Positions 6,885-15,256 of a DNA stretch of 32,130 nucleotides are shown here, piece by piece. This stretch comes from an uncultured Pelagibacteraceae bacterium (GTDB lineage: Bacteria; Pseudomonadota; Alphaproteobacteria; Pelagibacterales; Pelagibacteraceae). The position numbers and the translations under genes were made by a program. The DNA lies in contig CACIPW010000007.1 in NCBI GenBank assembly GCA_902588635.1, positions 1-32,130 on the forward strand, given 5' to 3'. Every line of letters starts with the position of its first letter. Within the stretch, counting starts at the first letter, position 1. The notes under the pieces are model-generated. The model was not told the origin of the DNA. It worked only from the letters and a program-made list of their open reading frames with translations, and made no database searches.

Positions 6885-7917
6885 AAAAATTCTTAGATCA
6901 ATTAAATCTAGGGGTTTTATAAATATTACTTTAGATCCAGTTCTTGAAACCAAATATATACTTCAAAGATCTGGTGAAAATTTTAAAAAATTCTTATTTT
7001 CATTTTATGATTTGAATGGTAAGGAACTTTGTTTACGACCCGATCTAACAATTTCTTCAGTAATAAGGTTTATCCAAAACAAAAGAGATAATAGAGAAAA
7101 AGTTTTTTATAGTGGTGAAGCTTTTAGAAAAACCTATAAAAAAAAAGATAGTATAATAAAAAATCAAATTGGTTATGAAATTTTAGGATCTAAAAATACG
7201 CAAAAAGATGACAAGGAGATTATAGATACTTCTTTAAAAATTTTAAAAAATAGCGGTATAAAAAAATCAGTTTTAAAAATTGGCAATGTTGAATTGTTCA
7301 ATTTGTTAATTGACAAACTAGATATCCCAAGAAGATGGAAAAATAGACTTAAAAGATATTATTGGAATGAAAGTTATTTTAACGAATTATTAAAAAGATT
7401 AGAAACAAATCTGGATATAGATCCAATATTTGTTGAAACGGATAAATCAAGATACCAAAAAATGAGAAAAGAAAATCAAAATAAAATTATTGCTGGAAGA
7501 ACCTACAAGGAAGTATTGGATAGGTTTAATATGAAGGTTAAAGATCCAAGAAAATCTTCAACAGGAAAAAAAAATACAAATATCATAAAGCAATTTTTAA
7601 AAATAAAATGTCCATTAGAAAAAGCTCCAAAAATTTTAAATGCGTTCTTTAAAAAAAATAGAATTAATATAATTGTTGGAAAAGAATTTTTTCCTTTAAA
7701 TAAAAATAATAACAAGAATTTAAAAATAGAATTTTCAGCTTCTAATGGTAGGGAGGTTGAATTTTATAGTTCAATGATTTTTTCTATAGATGTTAAAATA
7801 AAATCAAAATTTAAAAATTTTATATCAGGCGGAAGATATGATCAATTAACTGCAAATTTGGGATTCAGAAAAGTTTCTGCTGTAGGTGCTGCGGTGAACA
7901 TGAATTTGTATGACTAA
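6862..7917 (+). CDS. hisZ: ATP phosphoribosyltransferase regulatory subunit
   Basis: HisRS-like paralogue without charging activity that partners short HisG, giving activation and histidine feedback on the first step of histidine synthesis. 351 aa. Seen: a class II synthetase-like core with LRPDLTISSVIRF (motif replacing the HisRS L-R-Y-D-L-T), VFYSGEAFRKTY in place of motif 2, and SGGRYDQLTANLG near the C-terminus. It lacks the anticodon-binding C-terminal domain. The start overlaps hisS by 23 nt and the end overlaps hisG by 8 nt, so synthesis is likely coupled. The short HisG next door strongly supports the HisZ call. Confidence 0.93.
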   Translation: MKSKKLSEKILRSIKSRGFINITLDPVLETKYILQRSGENFKKFLFSFYDLNGKELCLRPDLTISSVIRFIQNKRDNREKVFYSGEAFRKTYKKKDSIIKNQIGYEILGSKNTQKDDKEIIDTSLKILKNSGIKKSVLKIGNVELFNLLIDKLDIPRRWKNRLKRYYWNESYFNELLKRLETNLDIDPIFVETDKSRYQKMRKENQNKIIAGRTYKEVLDRFNMKVKDPRKSSTGKKNTNIIKQFLKIKCPLEKAPKILNAFFKKNRINIIVGKEFFPLNKNNNKNLKIEFSASNGREVEFYSSMIFSIDVKIKSKFKNFISGGRYDQLTANLGFRKVSAVGAAVNMNLYD

Positions 7918-8599
7918 AAATATTATTAATATCGGACTTCCTTCTAAAGGAAGATTAAAGCATGACACAATTAATATATTTAAAAAGAAAAAATTGAATA
8001 TTTATTCGGAAAGAGGAGAGAGAGATTTGTTTGGATACATTAAAAAACTCCCTAATGTTAAAATTATTTATTTACACGCTAGAGAGTGTATAGAACAATT
8101 ATCATTTGGTAATATTGACATAGGTTTTTCAGGATACGATTTGTTTAAAGAGAGCGAAATTAATATACAAAATAAAATTTTAATAAATAAAAGATACAAT
8201 TTTGGTAAAGCAAATTTAGTTTTAGCTATTCCAGATTTATGGATAGATGTTCAAACATTATTGGATTTAGATGAAGTGGCTGATGAATTTAAAAAGAAAA
8301 AAAAAAAACTTTTAAGAATTGCAACAAAATATCCAAATTTAACTAGACAATTTTTATATTCAAAAGGAGTAACACAATTTCAACTAGTTAAAAGTTTAGG
8401 AAGCACTGAAGTGGTCCCATTTACAGGCACTGCGGAAGCAATTTCAGATATAACAAGTACAGGAGCAACACTAAAAGCAAATAATTTAAGAATATTAAAA
8501 GATGGTGAAATTCTGAAATCACAAGCCTGTTTAATGGTATCAAAACTTAATTTAAAAAAAATGGGAATTAAAAAAATTATAAACTTGCTTAGCAAATAA
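7910..8599 (+). CDS. hisG: ATP phosphoribosyltransferase, short form
   Basis: Catalyses the first committed step of histidine synthesis, ATP + PRPP to phosphoribosyl-ATP. At 229 aa it lacks the C-terminal regulatory domain of long HisG and therefore needs HisZ. Seen: INIGLPSKGRL at the N-terminus, GNIDIGFSGYDL, RIATKYPNLTRQF, and the PRPP-binding stretch VVPFTGTAEAISDITSTGAT followed by LKAN. A run of 12 A lies near 8297-8308, a potential slippage site. It probably ends the hisS-hisZ-hisG unit, with rmuC starting 23 nt later. Confidence 0.95.
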   Translation: MTKNIINIGLPSKGRLKHDTINIFKKKKLNIYSERGERDLFGYIKKLPNVKIIYLHARECIEQLSFGNIDIGFSGYDLFKESEINIQNKILINKRYNFGKANLVLAIPDLWIDVQTLLDLDEVADEFKKKKKKLLRIATKYPNLTRQFLYSKGVTQFQLVKSLGSTEVVPFTGTAEAISDITSTGATLKANNLRILKDGEILKSQACLMVSKLNLKKMGIKKIINLLSK

Positions 8600-8622
8600 T
8601 TTATTTTACTATCTTACCACTT

Positions 8623-9678
8623 ATGCAAGATTCGTTATCATATATAATTTTAATTCTAATAGGGATCGTTATTTACTTATTAGTTGCTCAACGTAAAAAC
8701 AATGAAGAACCCAAAAATAATACTGAAGACCTAAATAACTTAAAAGAAAGCATAAATAATTCGTTTAATACTATGTCTACCTCATTTAATAGTTTGTCTA
8801 AAGATGTGACGAGGGATATGACACAGACTTTAACATCTGTTAATGAAAAAGTTTCTGCTTTTAATACTCAAGTAGAAAATTTAAATAAAAGCCAAGAGGG
8901 AATTACTAAGATTTTAGCGGGGGTTAAAAAGTATGGAACTCTTGCTGAGTTTAGTTTGGCATCTTTGTTAAAAGATTTATTACCGACTTCTCAATTTATC
9001 TCAAATGTTAAAATGAAAGAGGATACATCTGAAAATGTAGAATTTGCTATCAAACTTCAAGGAGATGTTTTAGTTCCGCTAGATAGTCATTTTCCAGTAG
9101 AAAGATTTAAAGCAATAGATGATGCTCATCAAGAAGATGACAAAAAAGCAATGACAGATGCCAGAACAAAATTAGCTAAAGCTTTTAAAGATAAAGCCAA
9201 AAGTGTGAATGAAAAATATATCGTTCCACCAAAAACTACAGATTTTGGAATTGTATATGCTCCAACTGAAAGTTTATATAAAGAATTAACTGACTACCAA
9301 GATCCTAGCACTAAAGAATTATTAACCCAGGAATTAATGAAAAAATATAAAATTGTAATTATGGGACCAAATACTCTTTCAGCTTATTTACAATCCTTGC
9401 ACATGGGTTTTCAGTCATTAAAAGTTCAAAAGGGTGCAACAGAAATTTATAATCACTTAAAAACAATCAGCACAAGATTTGCAAAGCATTTTGATAATGT
9501 AATTATACTTAGAAAAAAATTAGAAGAAGCAATGAAAGTTGTGGATACATTTGGTACTGATGCCAGATCAATTACAAGAACTTTAGAAAATATAAAAGAT
9601 CCCGAGCAAGTTGAAATAGCTGCCAAAACAGAAAATGTAGAGAAATTTGCCGAACATTCAAAACAGCTTAAGAATTAA
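8623..9678 (+). CDS. rmuC: RmuC-family DNA recombination protein
   Basis: RmuC proteins limit inversions between short repeats; the core resembles a restriction-endonuclease fold. 351 aa. Seen: an N-terminal membrane anchor (residues ~6-22), a predicted coiled coil (~35-98), then the RmuC core with YIVPPKTTDFGIVYAPTESL, IMGPNTLSAYLQSLHMGFQ and C-terminal helices. Two signatures are altered: the usual W-G-E motif reads GTLAEF (105-110), and the usual I-D-S-K-F-P reads LDSHFP (153-158), replacing the Lys expected at the putative catalytic site. The next two genes also encode DNA nucleases. Identity is good; catalytic competence is uncertain. Confidence 0.87.
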   Translation: MQDSLSYIILILIGIVIYLLVAQRKNNEEPKNNTEDLNNLKESINNSFNTMSTSFNSLSKDVTRDMTQTLTSVNEKVSAFNTQVENLNKSQEGITKILAGVKKYGTLAEFSLASLLKDLLPTSQFISNVKMKEDTSENVEFAIKLQGDVLVPLDSHFPVERFKAIDDAHQEDDKKAMTDARTKLAKAFKDKAKSVNEKYIVPPKTTDFGIVYAPTESLYKELTDYQDPSTKELLTQELMKKYKIVIMGPNTLSAYLQSLHMGFQSLKVQKGATEIYNHLKTISTRFAKHFDNVIILRKKLEEAMKVVDTFGTDARSITRTLENIKDPEQVEIAAKTENVEKFAEHSKQLKN

Positions 9679-9715
9679 TTTTAAATTTAATCCAAATACT
9701 TTTATAAACAAGTGC

Positions 9716-10399
9716 ATGGAATGGAATAATAAATTTACATATCCAAAATCAACACGCTCTATTGTTAATGGATCAAGACATTATAACTTAGATGGCTCAA
9801 ATTTACCTAGCGTCACAAGCATACTTAAAGCAACTCAAAGCGAAGAAGATAAAGCTGCTATAGAAGCATGGAAAGAGAGAGTTGGTCATAAAGAGGCTGA
9901 AAGAATAAAAAATGAAGCTTCAAGCAGAGGAAGCTCTATGCATTCTTATATTGAACAATTTTTATTAGGTAAATTTAATTTAGATTTATTAGATGAAGAA
10001 AATAAATCAAAAAAAATGGCAGTAGAAATTATTGATAATGGGTTAAAAAATAAACTTACAGAAATTTGGGGAACTGAAGCCACCGTATATTATCCTGGCC
10101 GTTATGCAGGAACGGCAGACTGTATTGGAATTTACGAAAGAAAAGAAACTATTTTGGATTTTAAACAAAGCAATAAACCTAAAAAAGAGGAATATATTGA
10201 AGATTATTTTTTGCAAATCGGAGCTTACTCTTTGGCGCATAACACAGTCCACAATTCTAAAATAACACAAGGGGTAATATTGATCTGTACTGTTGATAGA
10301 TTGTTTCAAGATTTTAAAATTGAGGGAAACGAACTAATAAATTATCAAAATAAATTTCTTGAAAAAGTTGAACAATTTCATCAAATAACAAGAAGATAG
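9716..10399 (+). CDS. RecB/MGME1-like PD-(D/E)XK exonuclease
   Basis: Predicted single-strand DNA exonuclease of the type found in mitochondrial MGME1 and in marine T4-like phages. 227 aa from the ATG at 9716; an in-frame TTG at 9647 would overlap rmuC and is less likely. Seen in order: RHYNLDG..LPSVTSIL (21-37, the MGME1/phage N-terminal signature), RGSSMHSYIE (71-80, the RecB His motif), GTADCIG (132-138, Asp135), LDFKQ (147-151, Asp148 and Lys150), and QIGAYSLAH (167-175, the Gln-Tyr motif). All catalytic positions expected of a RecB-type nuclease are present. It sits between rmuC and sbcB, suggesting a joint role in DNA end processing. Confidence 0.8.
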   Translation: MEWNNKFTYPKSTRSIVNGSRHYNLDGSNLPSVTSILKATQSEEDKAAIEAWKERVGHKEAERIKNEASSRGSSMHSYIEQFLLGKFNLDLLDEENKSKKMAVEIIDNGLKNKLTEIWGTEATVYYPGRYAGTADCIGIYERKETILDFKQSNKPKKEEYIEDYFLQIGAYSLAHNTVHNSKITQGVILICTVDRLFQDFKIEGNELINYQNKFLEKVEQFHQITRR

Positions 10400-10441
10400 A
10401 ATTTGACTTTAAAGAAAATTAATATATTAACAAAACAACTT

Positions 10442-10493
10442 TGCTACTTGTTTAGATGCGAGTTTCTTAAAAAAATTCCCCAAACAAATAGCA
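10442..10493. repeat. Inverted repeat upstream of sbcB
   Basis: TGCTACTTGTTT (10442-10453) and AAACAAATAGCA (10482-10493) are complementary except for one C/A mismatch and are separated by 28 nt. They lie in the 113-nt gap before sbcB. The repeat could be an operator or a leader structure; the evidence is only the symmetry. Confidence 0.3.
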
Positions 10494-10512
10494 TAAAATA
10501 TAAGGAGTAAAT

Positions 10513-11943
10513 TTGAACTTAGCTATTTGGGACGTGGAAAGCTCGTCATCATCAACTTCTTTTGGAAGCATAATTGAAATAGGTGGAATTCTGGTTGATG
10601 AAAATTTTGTAGAAAAAGATCGATTTAATTTTAGATGTAGGCTCCCAGAAGGAGAAATTCCTCAAGCCATGGCTTTAATCGTTAATAAAACAGGTGTGGA
10701 TTTATTAACAAAAGCCAACCTAAGTCACTATCAAATGCTAGGTGAAGTAGAAAAGATATTTAAAAAATGGAGTCCCGCAACTTTTTTGGGTTGGTCAAAC
10801 ATAGGTTTTGACGATGAAATGATTAGAAAGGAGTTTTTTAAAGGAGTTAGATACCCTTATATCACCAATGCTTCTCCAAATAAAAGACATGATGGACTCA
10901 ATATTGCAAGGGCGGCATACGCAGTAGATAAAAATGTTTTAAAGACAGAGATTAACGAAAAAGGAAATGCAGTTATGAAGTTAGAATCTTTATCAAGAAT
11001 GAATGGATTTGAAGCTTCAGGAGCGCATTCAGCTTTATTTGATGCCGAACTAACAATGAAAATATTATCATTAATAAAAAAAAAACAACCCGAAACTTGG
11101 AATTCATTTCTCAAAACTTCAAATAGGCTTGATACAGAAACAATATTTAAAAAAGAAAAGATCTTTACTTTAAATGAATATTTTTATGGAAAATCAAGGC
11201 TGTACTTATGTGCTCCACTTCATCCAAAACATTGTATCCATCCAATTTATCAATGGGGGCAAGCTGTTGATCTTAGAGTAGATGTTGAGCCGTTATTAAA
11301 TTTATCAATTAATGACCTTAAATCAGAAATGAAAAAATCTCCAAAATTTTTACGAACCATAAGATCAAATAAAGCTCCAATTATTTTAGATTCAAGTTAT
11401 GGAATGAAAGAAGAGCCTTATAATGCAATAGACATAAATATAATTAAAAAAAGAGCAGAAATAGTCAGGGAAAGTGAAAAATTTTCTCAAAACATTATGA
11501 TTGCGCTAAGAGACTTTGCTGAAGAGAAAGAACAATCAAAATCACAAGAAGATATTTTGGCTGAAGAAAGTATATATAATCGATTTACTCCAAACAAAGA
11601 TACTGCACTTTTTCCAAAATGGCATGCCGCATCCTGGAAAGACAAGTTAAGTTTATTAGATAAATTTGAAGATGAAAGACTCGTTGGTTTTGGAAAAAAA
11701 ATTATATTTCAAGAATCGCCAGAAGTTTTACCTGAAGGAATGTTAAAAAGTATTAAAAGAGAAATTGCAAATCGAATATTAAGTGAAAAGAAAGAAAAAT
11801 GGTGGACATGTAAAGAATTTTATTATGAGTGCGACAATTTGAGAGAAAAATATTCAAATGATAATGATGAGGAAAAATTAAAATTTCTTGACCAATTAAA
11901 TAATTTTGTAATGTCAATTGAAAAGAAATATCAAAATGTTTAG
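10513..11943 (+). CDS. sbcB: Exodeoxyribonuclease I
   Basis: 3'-5' single-strand DNA exonuclease of the DEDDh family, acting in recombination and mismatch repair. 476 aa, the length of E. coli ExoI. Seen: Exo I motif IWDVES (5-10, Asp7 and Glu9), Exo II GWSNIGFDDEMIR (93-105), RHDGLNIARAAYA, Exo III HSALFDAEL (172-180, His172 and Asp177), then the SH3-like region with WGQAVDLRVDVEPLL and a helical C-terminal domain containing ESIYNRF. The start is TTG at 10513, with AAGGAG ending at 10507. ExoI is, to my knowledge, patchy outside gammaproteobacteria, and it follows two other nuclease-related genes. Confidence 0.92.
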   Translation: MNLAIWDVESSSSSTSFGSIIEIGGILVDENFVEKDRFNFRCRLPEGEIPQAMALIVNKTGVDLLTKANLSHYQMLGEVEKIFKKWSPATFLGWSNIGFDDEMIRKEFFKGVRYPYITNASPNKRHDGLNIARAAYAVDKNVLKTEINEKGNAVMKLESLSRMNGFEASGAHSALFDAELTMKILSLIKKKQPETWNSFLKTSNRLDTETIFKKEKIFTLNEYFYGKSRLYLCAPLHPKHCIHPIYQWGQAVDLRVDVEPLLNLSINDLKSEMKKSPKFLRTIRSNKAPIILDSSYGMKEEPYNAIDINIIKKRAEIVRESEKFSQNIMIALRDFAEEKEQSKSQEDILAEESIYNRFTPNKDTALFPKWHAASWKDKLSLLDKFEDERLVGFGKKIIFQESPEVLPEGMLKSIKREIANRILSEKKEKWWTCKEFYYECDNLREKYSNDNDEEKLKFLDQLNNFVMSIEKKYQNV

Positions 11944-11978
11944 TTGACTTTTTTAATTAACTTAATACATAAGTACAT

Positions 11979-12299
11979 ATGATTAATGAATTTAAAGATG
12001 AAGATTTTGACGCAAAAATTAAAAATGAAGATGTTTCTATTTTACAATTTAGTGCAAGCTGGTGTGGTCCTTGCAAGGTATTGAAACCAATTATGGAAAA
12101 ATTATCAGACGAATTTAAAGATAAGGGCAACTTTTATTATGCAGATATTGATGAAAATGCCATTAACACTGCAACTAGCATAGCTAATGTTAGAGGAGTG
12201 CCAACAGTGGTTATCTATAAAAAAGGTGAGGAAGTTGCAAGAAAAGTAGGTGGTCTTCCCGAGCAACAAATGAGAGATTTTTTAAAAGAAAATCTTTAA
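11979..12299 (+). CDS. trxA: Thioredoxin
   Basis: Small cytoplasmic dithiol reductase (106 aa). Seen: SASWCGPCKVLKP with the redox pair Cys29/Cys32, cis-Pro in RGVPTVVIYK, and a C-terminal helix. It starts 35 nt after sbcB. A TTGACT box (11944-11949) with a weak -10 TACATA (11966-11971) would start RNA almost at the ATG, giving a very short or leaderless transcript; this is speculative. The stop codon TAA shares bases with the opposing folC stop (12296-12299) and no terminator hairpin is visible between them. Confidence 0.96.
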   Translation: MINEFKDEDFDAKIKNEDVSILQFSASWCGPCKVLKPIMEKLSDEFKDKGNFYYADIDENAINTATSIANVRGVPTVVIYKKGEEVARKVGGLPEQQMRDFLKENL

Positions 12300-13567
12300 T
12301 TTAAATTTAAAACTTCTCCAGCGAGATAGAGTGATCCAGTGATTAAGACTATATCCTTTTTTTCAAGTTTTAATGATTTTAAGGCTTCTAATATAGATTT
12401 TTTATAATTAACATTATCAAATCCACTAATTTTACTTTTTAATTCTTCCCCCTTTATTGCATTGGGTTGATTAGGGATATCCACAGCTGTTATGGAATGT
12501 ATTTTATTTTTAAAAAAACTAATATATTTCTCATGATCTTTATTTGCCATCATTCCAATAATAATGTGTTTATTTGAATGAATTGTGTCTAAGTAATCTG
12601 TTAATACTTTAGCACCAAGTGCGTTATGTGATCCATCAACAAAAAGTTTGTTATTTTTAATTACACTTTTAAGTTTACCTAATTTTATTTCTTGTAATCT
12701 CGCTATACTTGGAATTTTTAAAATTCCTTCTTTAATATGATTGTCTGATATCTTTAATTCTTCAATATTTCTAAGGGTTGCTATAGCAGTTGCTACATTT
12801 GATAATTGAAATTCACCAACTAGATTAGGAATTGGCAATTTTAAATCTCCATGTTCATCTTCATAATAAAAAAAGTTATTTTCTCTTAGAGAAAATGAAT
12901 AAAGCTCATTGAAAATTATCTTTTTTGAATTGTTAGATTTAATTGATTTTTTAATCTTTTCTAAGGTTTGTTTATCATCTTGGTTTGAAACAATTATCTT
13001 GGAATTTAATAATGAAGAGGTTTTTTCAAAGATAATTTTATCGATTGTTCTTTCATTTTCAGGAAGCCAATCAGTATGGTCTAGTCCTATGGCAGTAATT
13101 ACTGATGCAATATTTTTTTCTAAAATATTTGTAGCATCAAATCTATGAAACAATCCAGATTCAATTATGTTTATGTTATCTTTATATTTTTTTGTTCCAT
13201 AAAAAAATCCGGCAGTTAAAATTTCAAAATATGTGATTGGGTCTCCATTGTTTACTTCTTCAACTTCAGATAAAATTTGACATAATTCGTCATCTTTAAT
13301 TTCTTTGTTATTATATACAAATCTTTCATTGATTTTTTTTACATGAGGGCTTGTATAAATGTTACATTTAATTTTTGCCGCAGTTAGAATTGCTCTCATT
13401 GTTTGGATGGTCGAATTTTTTCCATTTGTTCCAACTACTGAAATTGACTTTAAGTTTTTTTGAGGATTCCCTAGTTTGTCACAAAGATTTTTAATTCTAT
13501 CAAGGCTTAAATCTATTTCTTTAGGATGCAGCTTTTGTAAGCGTTCGAGTGTCTTCTGAAGTTTCAT
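12296..13567 (-). CDS. folC: Folylpolyglutamate synthase / dihydrofolate synthase
   Basis: Mur-ligase-like ATP-dependent enzyme that adds glutamate to dihydropteroate and folates. 423 aa. Seen: the N-terminal LERLQKLHPKEIDLSLDRI signature, P-loop VVGTNGKNSTIQ (the usual G-K-G-S/T is G-K-N-S here), AIGLDHTDWL, the FDATN segment, and the C-terminal DGSHNALGAKVL typical of the family. Last gene of the 14-gene minus-strand array. Its first 47 nt lie inside the end of accD; the N-terminal signature shows that this early start is the real one. Confidence 0.95.
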   Translation of the reverse strand: MKLQKTLERLQKLHPKEIDLSLDRIKNLCDKLGNPQKNLKSISVVGTNGKNSTIQTMRAILTAAKIKCNIYTSPHVKKINERFVYNNKEIKDDELCQILSEVEEVNNGDPITYFEILTAGFFYGTKKYKDNINIIESGLFHRFDATNILEKNIASVITAIGLDHTDWLPENERTIDKIIFEKTSSLLNSKIIVSNQDDKQTLEKIKKSIKSNNSKKIIFNELYSFSLRENNFFYYEDEHGDLKLPIPNLVGEFQLSNVATAIATLRNIEELKISDNHIKEGILKIPSIARLQEIKLGKLKSVIKNNKLFVDGSHNALGAKVLTDYLDTIHSNKHIIIGMMANKDHEKYISFFKNKIHSITAVDIPNQPNAIKGEELKSKISGFDNVNYKKSILEALKSLKLEKKDIVLITGSLYLAGEVLNLN

Positions 13568-14456
13568 TTAATTCTGAAATTATATCAGAATTTTTCTTTA
13601 ACAATATTGACAAAATAGAACTTATCTTTTCTGATAAATCTTTCCTTTCTATTACTGAGTCAATAAATCCACATTTTTCTTGAACATATTCGCTAGTTTG
13701 AAAATCTGCTGGTAGTTCTTCCTTTACAGTTGCTTGAATTACTCTTTTTCCAGCAAATGCTACAATTGCACCTGGTTCAGCAAAAGTTATGTCACCTAGC
13801 ATACCAAAAGATGCTGTTGTTCCTCCTGCCGTAGGATCAGTAAGAACAACAATGTATGGTAAATTATTTTTTTTAAGTTCGTTTATTGCTAAAGTCACTC
13901 TTGTCATTTGAGATAATGCTATTAGAGATTCGAACATTCTCATTCCACCTGACGCTGTAAATAAAATAAATGGTTGCTTATTATCTATTGCATGTTGAAT
14001 CCCATATATTATTGCTTCTCCTTCTGCAGCTCCTACAGATCCTCCTATAAATGCAAAATCAAATGCACCAGCTGTTACGTTTATATTTTTAATTTTGGTT
14101 TTAATTATCATGATCGCGGATTCTTGGCCGGTTTTTTTTCTCGCAGTTTTTAATCTTTCTTTGTAAGGTTTTGAATCCATCCAATTTAAAGGATCATCTT
14201 GAGGTGAGGGAGTTTTTAAAATTTCATAATTATTTTTTCCAAATACTATATCAAATCTTTGTCTACAGTTAATTCTATGATGCTTGTTGCATAATTCACA
14301 AACCCATAAATTTTGTTCCAATTCTTTTTTTAAAACTGGACCCTTACAACAAGTTGTCCAATCACTATTTTCAATATCTTCTTTACTTGGTCTCTTCTTA
14401 TTAATTGCGGTTTTTATTTTTTCACCAAATTTTAAAACTTTTGTAATCCAATTCAT
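13521..14456 (-). CDS. accD: Acetyl-CoA carboxylase carboxyltransferase subunit beta
   Basis: Beta half of the carboxyltransferase that makes malonyl-CoA for fatty acid synthesis. 311 aa. Seen: KELEQNLWVCELCNKHHRI of the zinc ribbon, then the crotonase-like core with GSVGAAEGEAI, FTASGGMRMFESLIALSQM, LTDPTAGGTTASFGMLGD, GAIVAFAGKRVIQ, and LPADFQTSEYV..KCGFID. The first zinc knuckle is odd: Cys36-Cys37 are adjacent where C-x-x-C is expected, while the second pair Cys53/Cys56 is normal. The start overlaps the trpA stop by ATGA. The trpFBA-accD-folC order is usual in alphaproteobacteria. Confidence 0.95.
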   Translation of the reverse strand: MNWITKVLKFGEKIKTAINKKRPSKEDIENSDWTTCCKGPVLKKELEQNLWVCELCNKHHRINCRQRFDIVFGKNNYEILKTPSPQDDPLNWMDSKPYKERLKTARKKTGQESAIMIIKTKIKNINVTAGAFDFAFIGGSVGAAEGEAIIYGIQHAIDNKQPFILFTASGGMRMFESLIALSQMTRVTLAINELKKNNLPYIVVLTDPTAGGTTASFGMLGDITFAEPGAIVAFAGKRVIQATVKEELPADFQTSEYVQEKCGFIDSVIERKDLSEKISSILSILLKKNSDIISELNETSEDTRTLTKAAS

Positions 14457-15256
14457 AAAATTCTACTTTTAAGTTTTTTTACCATTTTGCTTACATTTGT
14501 GACAGGATTTTGTCTTTTTTTTAAACTTTTAGTTATTTCTTTACATATTTCACTTCCAACAACCAATCCATCAGCACTTTTAAACGATGAAATTGACTTA
14601 TTTGTAATTCCAAATCCTATCACGCAATTTTTTTTTTTATTAATTCTTTTTACTTTTTTATAATTTTTTAATATTTCGCTTGGCGAAATTTTTAGTTTGC
14701 TTCCCGTAGTACCAAGCATTGAAATATAATAAATCATATCATGAGAGTCATTAATAATTTTTTTCATTCTTTTATTTGAAGTAGTTGGAGATAATAGCTG
14801 CACAAAACTGATAGATTTATTTTTACATCTTTTTGCAAAAGTTTTGTTATCTGGCCATGGTAAATCAACCACTATTAAACCATTAACCCCGGTTTCTTTA
14901 CATTTGTTTATAAATTTATTTTCTCCATATTGAAAAATCATATTATAATAACCCATTAAAATGACTGGTTTAGGATTTTTTGATTTTTTGAACTGTTTAA
15001 CAATTTGAAAAACATCCCTTAATTTGGTTCCTTTTTTAATTGATCTATAGGCACTAGTTTGAATTTGTCCTCCGTCAGCAATTGGAGTGTTATGTGGAAA
15101 ACCAATTTCGCAAATGTCTACATATTTTGAAATTGACTTTAATATTTGTAATGATTTTTTTTTATTATTATCTCCGGCGACTGTATAGGTTAATAAAGCG
15201 GGCCTTTTTTCTTTTTTACATTTTTGAAAAGCTAAACTAATTGGTGATTTGATCAT
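14453..15256 (-). CDS. trpA: Tryptophan synthase alpha chain
   Basis: TIM-barrel subunit that cleaves indole-3-glycerol phosphate to indole, which is channelled to TrpB. 267 aa. Seen: YTVAGDN, EIGFPHNTPIADGGQIQ with the catalytic pair Glu50 and Asp61 kept, VILMGYYNMIFQYG, GVNGLIVVDLPW, SPTTSNKR, MLGTTGSKL and VIGFGITN..ADGLVVGS. Some usually fixed residues differ: the P-F-S-D-P motif reads PHNTP and G-V-T-G reads GTTG. It overlaps both trpB and accD by ATGA. Confidence 0.93.
   Translation of the reverse strand: MIKSPISLAFQKCKKEKRPALLTYTVAGDNNKKKSLQILKSISKYVDICEIGFPHNTPIADGGQIQTSAYRSIKKGTKLRDVFQIVKQFKKSKNPKPVILMGYYNMIFQYGENKFINKCKETGVNGLIVVDLPWPDNKTFAKRCKNKSISFVQLLSPTTSNKRMKKIINDSHDMIYYISMLGTTGSKLKISPSEILKNYKKVKRINKKKNCVIGFGITNKSISSFKSADGLVVGSEICKEITKSLKKRQNPVTNVSKMVKKLKSRIL

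Noticed and set aside
9647-9715. Longer start for the MGME1-like nuclease at TTG 9647
   Set aside because: It overlaps the end of rmuC and adds residues unlike the family; ATG 9716 is a better start.
10400-10512. Riboswitch or ncRNA before sbcB
   Set aside because: Only one imperfect inverted repeat with a 28-nt loop; no recognisable riboswitch core.
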